Of a stretch of DNA of 16,201 bases, positions 13,729 to 16,201 are shown piece by piece; the stretch's first letter is position 1; every line of letters starts with the position of its first letter. Both the position numbers and the translations under genes were made by a program. The notes beneath the pieces are model-generated. The model was not told where the DNA came from. It ran no database searches and saw only the letters and a program-made list of their open reading frames with translations. The DNA is from an uncultured Oscillibacter sp. Its GTDB lineage: Bacteria; Bacillota; Clostridia; Oscillospirales; Oscillospiraceae. Location: positions 1-16,201 of the forward strand of contig NZ_CAJUBK010000051.1 of the NCBI RefSeq assembly GCF_910584465.1, read 5' to 3'.

Positions 13729-16119
13729 TCAGTCCGCCGCCTTGATCCGCTCCACCAGGGGGCGCCTGCGGATATAGCGGACCGCGCAGACGGAGAACAC
13801 CGCCTGCACCAGGAGCAGCGCCGCCGCGAACAGCAGCACCGAGAGCACCGGGAAATGATAGGTGAGCTTCCCGAACGTCCCGATCGAATCGAAGGCCCGG
13901 CACATGGCCAGGCTGCACGGCGTCCCCAGCGTCAAGGTGGCCAGCAGGGCGATCCCCACATAGTACAGGCACTCGAAGGACAGCATCCCGGACAGCTGCC
14001 GGCCGCTCATGCCCACGGACTGGAACACGCCGAGCTCCTGCTGGCGGGCGAGGAGGTCGGTGATCAGGGTATTGGCCAGGTTGATCAGGGAGAACACGAA
14101 GACGAAGACCAGGATGCCGTAGTCCCGTTCCAGCTCCTTCCGCAGGCCGCGCTCCAATCCGGACGCCAGGTCGTCCAGGCCGGAGACCGCCACCCGCTGG
14201 TCGGAGACGGTGCGGAACACCGCCTGCCGCAGCCGATCGCTGTCCTGCTCCGTGTGGATGTTCACATAGCCGGTATGATCCGAGATCTCCGGATAAAGGA
14301 CGGACAGCTCCGCTTCAGGCAGGATGAAGAAATGCGACGAGCAGCCGATCGGGACATCCCGGACGATGCCCATCACCGTATAGGTCTTCGTCCGCCCGTT
14401 GTAGCAGGAGACCGTGACGGTGTCCCCGACCCGGTAGCCGGTCCGATAGATCTCCTCCAGCGCGCTGCCCGCCGGGCAGACCAGGATGCCGTCCCCGTCC
14501 AGGAGCTGCCGGTAGTCAGCGGTCCCGTCCAGCACCGCATCGCCCGCGTACATCTCCGCCATATCCGCCTCGGAGATCCCGCGGAGGATGAACGGCTCAT
14601 GCTCGCGGTTGCCCGGGATGGCGCTGATGGCGGGGATCTCCACGCAGGTCAGGCTGTACGCCGTGACATCGTCCACGCCGGGGAGGGCGGCGAGCTCGTC
14701 CCGCAGCGCCTGGCCCAGGGGGTTCTCCTCCTGCATCTCCACGAACTCCCGGCCCGCGAAATCCTCGAATTGCAGCAGGTACTGGCTCCGGTCCCCGAAT
14801 TGGGACTGGGCCATCTCGTTTATGTCCACCGAGCCCGCGTAGGCGGAGACGCACAGCAGGAGGATCCCGGTCAGGCTCAGGGAGAGGGACGTGACGAACG
14901 CCTTCTTCCGGTTCCGGGAAAAGTTCAGCAGGGCCAGGCGGGGCATGGTCAGGCGGCGGGGCCGCCTGGAGGGGGCCCCGCCCGGCTGCCGGGGATAGGC
15001 GGAGGCGCGGACGGCCTCGATGGCGGAGACCTTCCCCGCCATCGCCATGGGCTTCCCGGTGGCGATCAGCACGGTGCCATAGGCCAGCAGGGAGACCGCC
15101 GCCGCGGACCGGATATTGTCCCCCCAGGACCAGGAGCCGGGCGCGGCGATCCGCGCGATGACCGCGGCGCAGACCAGCCCAAGGGGGATGGCGATGACGG
15201 TCAGGAAGCGCCGCTCCCGTTTCACGACGCGCTTGAGCTGCTTCGGCGTGGTCCCCAGCACCTTCAGCCGGCCGTATCCCCGCATCTTCCCCATCACGGA
15301 GATGTAGAAGATGTTGTAGATCACGATGGCGCAGACCGCGGCGATCAGGACCGCCGCGGCATAGATCTCCATCCCGTCCCCCAGATAGATGTCCACCATG
15401 CCGAAATAATTGGAGCTGTAAAAGGTCCGGTCCTCCGGGACGCCCATTTCGGAAAAGAACCGCTCGATGTCCGCCCGGAGCCGGGCCGGCTCCATCCCCT
15501 GGCTCCCGGCGAAGCGGAACCGCAGCTCATAGAGGACCTCGCGGCCCTCCGCGCCCAGGGCGGCCTCCGGGATCCAGACCGTGAAGATCCGGCTGTCGTT
15601 CTCCGTTTCCAGGATGCCTGTGACCGTGTAGGGCCTCTCCCCCTCCCCCAGGTCCAGGACCACCGTCTGGCCGGCCTCCTCCGGCAGGCCGAAATAGCGG
15701 AAGAAGGACCGCTCCACGCACAGCTCGCCCTCCTCCTGGGGATAGGTCCCGTCGATCTCGCCGTAGCCCATCAGGTCGATCATCTCCGGGCTGACGAAGT
15801 GGATGTCCAAAACGCTGTCCCCGCAGCGGACGGTCCCCGCCCCGGCGGTGCGGCCCCATTTTTCGAACCTCCCGGCCTCCGCCAGCCGGTCGACCTCTTC
15901 CCGGGTCAGCCCGGCGCACCCCGCCTGATACTGCCCCAGGATCTCGTCCAGGGTCTCCATCCGCTGTGCGGAGTAGAGGAAGCAGAGGGTCCCCATGAGG
16001 CAGACGGCCAGAGCGATGGTCAGGATGACGAAAACGCTCCGCCGCTTGTCGGCCTCGATGCTGCGTCTGGCCAGCCGCCGCTCCACCGCGCCGGTGTCGT
16101 TCTCAAACGGCCAAGTCAT
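13729..16119 (-). CDS. FtsX-like ABC transporter permease, first of the array (G+C-rich)
   Basis: The 796-residue permease directly follows the ATPase gene. After MTWPFENDTGA come a basic stretch (R14-R-L-A-R-R) and a membrane segment at 29-50. The first outer domain (51-250) includes the MacB-like P-Y-T-V-T-G-I-L strand at 163-170. Membrane segments follow at about 252-276, 304-325, 335-354 and 408-428, then a second outer domain (430-664) and segments at about 666-690, 716-738 and 757-781. Coupling motifs are Y283-G-R-L-K-V-L-G-T-T-P-K-Q and R692-Q-Q-E-L-G-V-F-Q-S-V-G-M-S-G-R-Q. I start it at ATG 16119, with GGGAGG ending 8 nt upstream; a GTG at 16137 is in frame but lies beyond that site. 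It overlaps the ATPase gene by 17 nt in another frame, so ATPase and permease are translationally coupled and likely partners. Many such ATPase/permease systems in Firmicutes act in antimicrobial peptide defence or lipoprotein handling; which applies here is not shown. Confidence 0.92.
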   Translation of the reverse strand: MTWPFENDTGAVERRLARRSIEADKRRSVFVILTIALAVCLMGTLCFLYSAQRMETLDEILGQYQAGCAGLTREEVDRLAEAGRFEKWGRTAGAGTVRCGDSVLDIHFVSPEMIDLMGYGEIDGTYPQEEGELCVERSFFRYFGLPEEAGQTVVLDLGEGERPYTVTGILETENDSRIFTVWIPEAALGAEGREVLYELRFRFAGSQGMEPARLRADIERFFSEMGVPEDRTFYSSNYFGMVDIYLGDGMEIYAAAVLIAAVCAIVIYNIFYISVMGKMRGYGRLKVLGTTPKQLKRVVKRERRFLTVIAIPLGLVCAAVIARIAAPGSWSWGDNIRSAAAVSLLAYGTVLIATGKPMAMAGKVSAIEAVRASAYPRQPGGAPSRRPRRLTMPRLALLNFSRNRKKAFVTSLSLSLTGILLLCVSAYAGSVDINEMAQSQFGDRSQYLLQFEDFAGREFVEMQEENPLGQALRDELAALPGVDDVTAYSLTCVEIPAISAIPGNREHEPFILRGISEADMAEMYAGDAVLDGTADYRQLLDGDGILVCPAGSALEEIYRTGYRVGDTVTVSCYNGRTKTYTVMGIVRDVPIGCSSHFFILPEAELSVLYPEISDHTGYVNIHTEQDSDRLRQAVFRTVSDQRVAVSGLDDLASGLERGLRKELERDYGILVFVFVFSLINLANTLITDLLARQQELGVFQSVGMSGRQLSGMLSFECLYYVGIALLATLTLGTPCSLAMCRAFDSIGTFGKLTYHFPVLSVLLFAAALLLVQAVFSVCAVRYIRRRPLVERIKAAD

Positions 16120-16201
16120 CGCTGCCACCTCCCTCACCCACGATCCTGCCGTCCTCGATCCGCACGATGCGGTCGGCCAGCTGGGCGATCTCGTTGTTGT
16201 G
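16103..16201 (-). CDS. ABC transporter ATP-binding protein, C-terminal end only
   Basis: The last 32 residues of an ABC ATPase enter the window on the minus strand: HNNEIAQLADRIVRIEDGRI followed by a Gly-rich tail and a TGA at 16105-16103. The pattern matches the end of LolD/MacB-type nucleotide-binding domains (T-H-x-x-E-I-A-x-x-A-D-R-I-x-x-I-x-D-G-x-I). The first residue in the window is probably the switch histidine. The remainder, with Walker A, the signature and Walker B, lies outside. It overlaps the first permease by 17 nt and is the presumed energy source for one or more of the four permeases. Confidence 0.88.
   Translation of the reverse strand, partial: HNNEIAQLADRIVRIEDGRIVGEGGGSDDLAV

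Noticed and set aside
1..16201. CRISPR array, insertion sequence, prophage or toxin-antitoxin module
   Set aside because: No regularly spaced short repeats, transposase, integrase, terminal inverted repeats or toxin-like small gene pairs were seen on either strand.

Overview
The window looks like chromosomal DNA from a G+C-rich Clostridia-type Firmicute, probably an Oscillospiraceae/Eubacteriales gut-type anaerobe. This is inferred from the strong GGAGG-type ribosome binding sites, the -35/-10 promoters with 17-nt spacers, the MTWPFENDTGA class of FtsX-like permeases, and the protein families present. No taxonomic marker gene is in the window, so the placement is tentative.

Left part (1-2324, minus strand): a compact tRNA-modification operon transcribed leftwards from a clear promoter at 2296-2324. 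It contains mnmA (tRNA 2-thiouridylase), a 124-residue unrecognised protein with a cysteine-glycine N-terminus whose start overlaps the mnmA stop by four bases, and tcdA (t6A dehydratase), followed by a hairpin at the window edge. Two genes act on tRNA and the small middle protein is physically coupled to both.

Middle intergenic region (2325-3049): there is no convincing protein gene. It holds a hairpin flanked by A and T tracts, a cluster of three DnaA-box-like 9-mers (one a perfect TTATCCACA on the minus strand), and about 260 nt packed with inverted repeats. A tRNA-Thr(CGT) gene with its own promoter follows at 3050-3124. The mnmA operon runs left from this region, while the tRNA and the next two genes run right.

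Centre (3292-6250, plus strand): a promoter, a lipoprotein solute-binding protein and a methyl-accepting chemotaxis protein form a two-gene unit with no transporter permease beside it. This suggests ligand sensing rather than uptake. Hairpins at 6270-6290 and 6347-6376 separate it from the convergent right-hand operon.

Right part (6496-16201, minus strand): the end of an ABC transporter ATPase is followed by four consecutive FtsX/MacB-type permeases of 790-800 residues. All four begin with the same 11 residues (the last alternates I/V in what follows) and have the same layout: one membrane segment, an outer domain, four membrane segments, a second outer domain, three membrane segments. The outer two permease genes are very G+C-rich like the rest of the window, while the middle two are clearly A+T-richer. 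This suggests that a permease pair of foreign origin sits inside a resident ABC operon. The array is the most unusual feature of the window. It probably exports or removes membrane-active compounds, or senses them, but the substrate cannot be read from the sequence.
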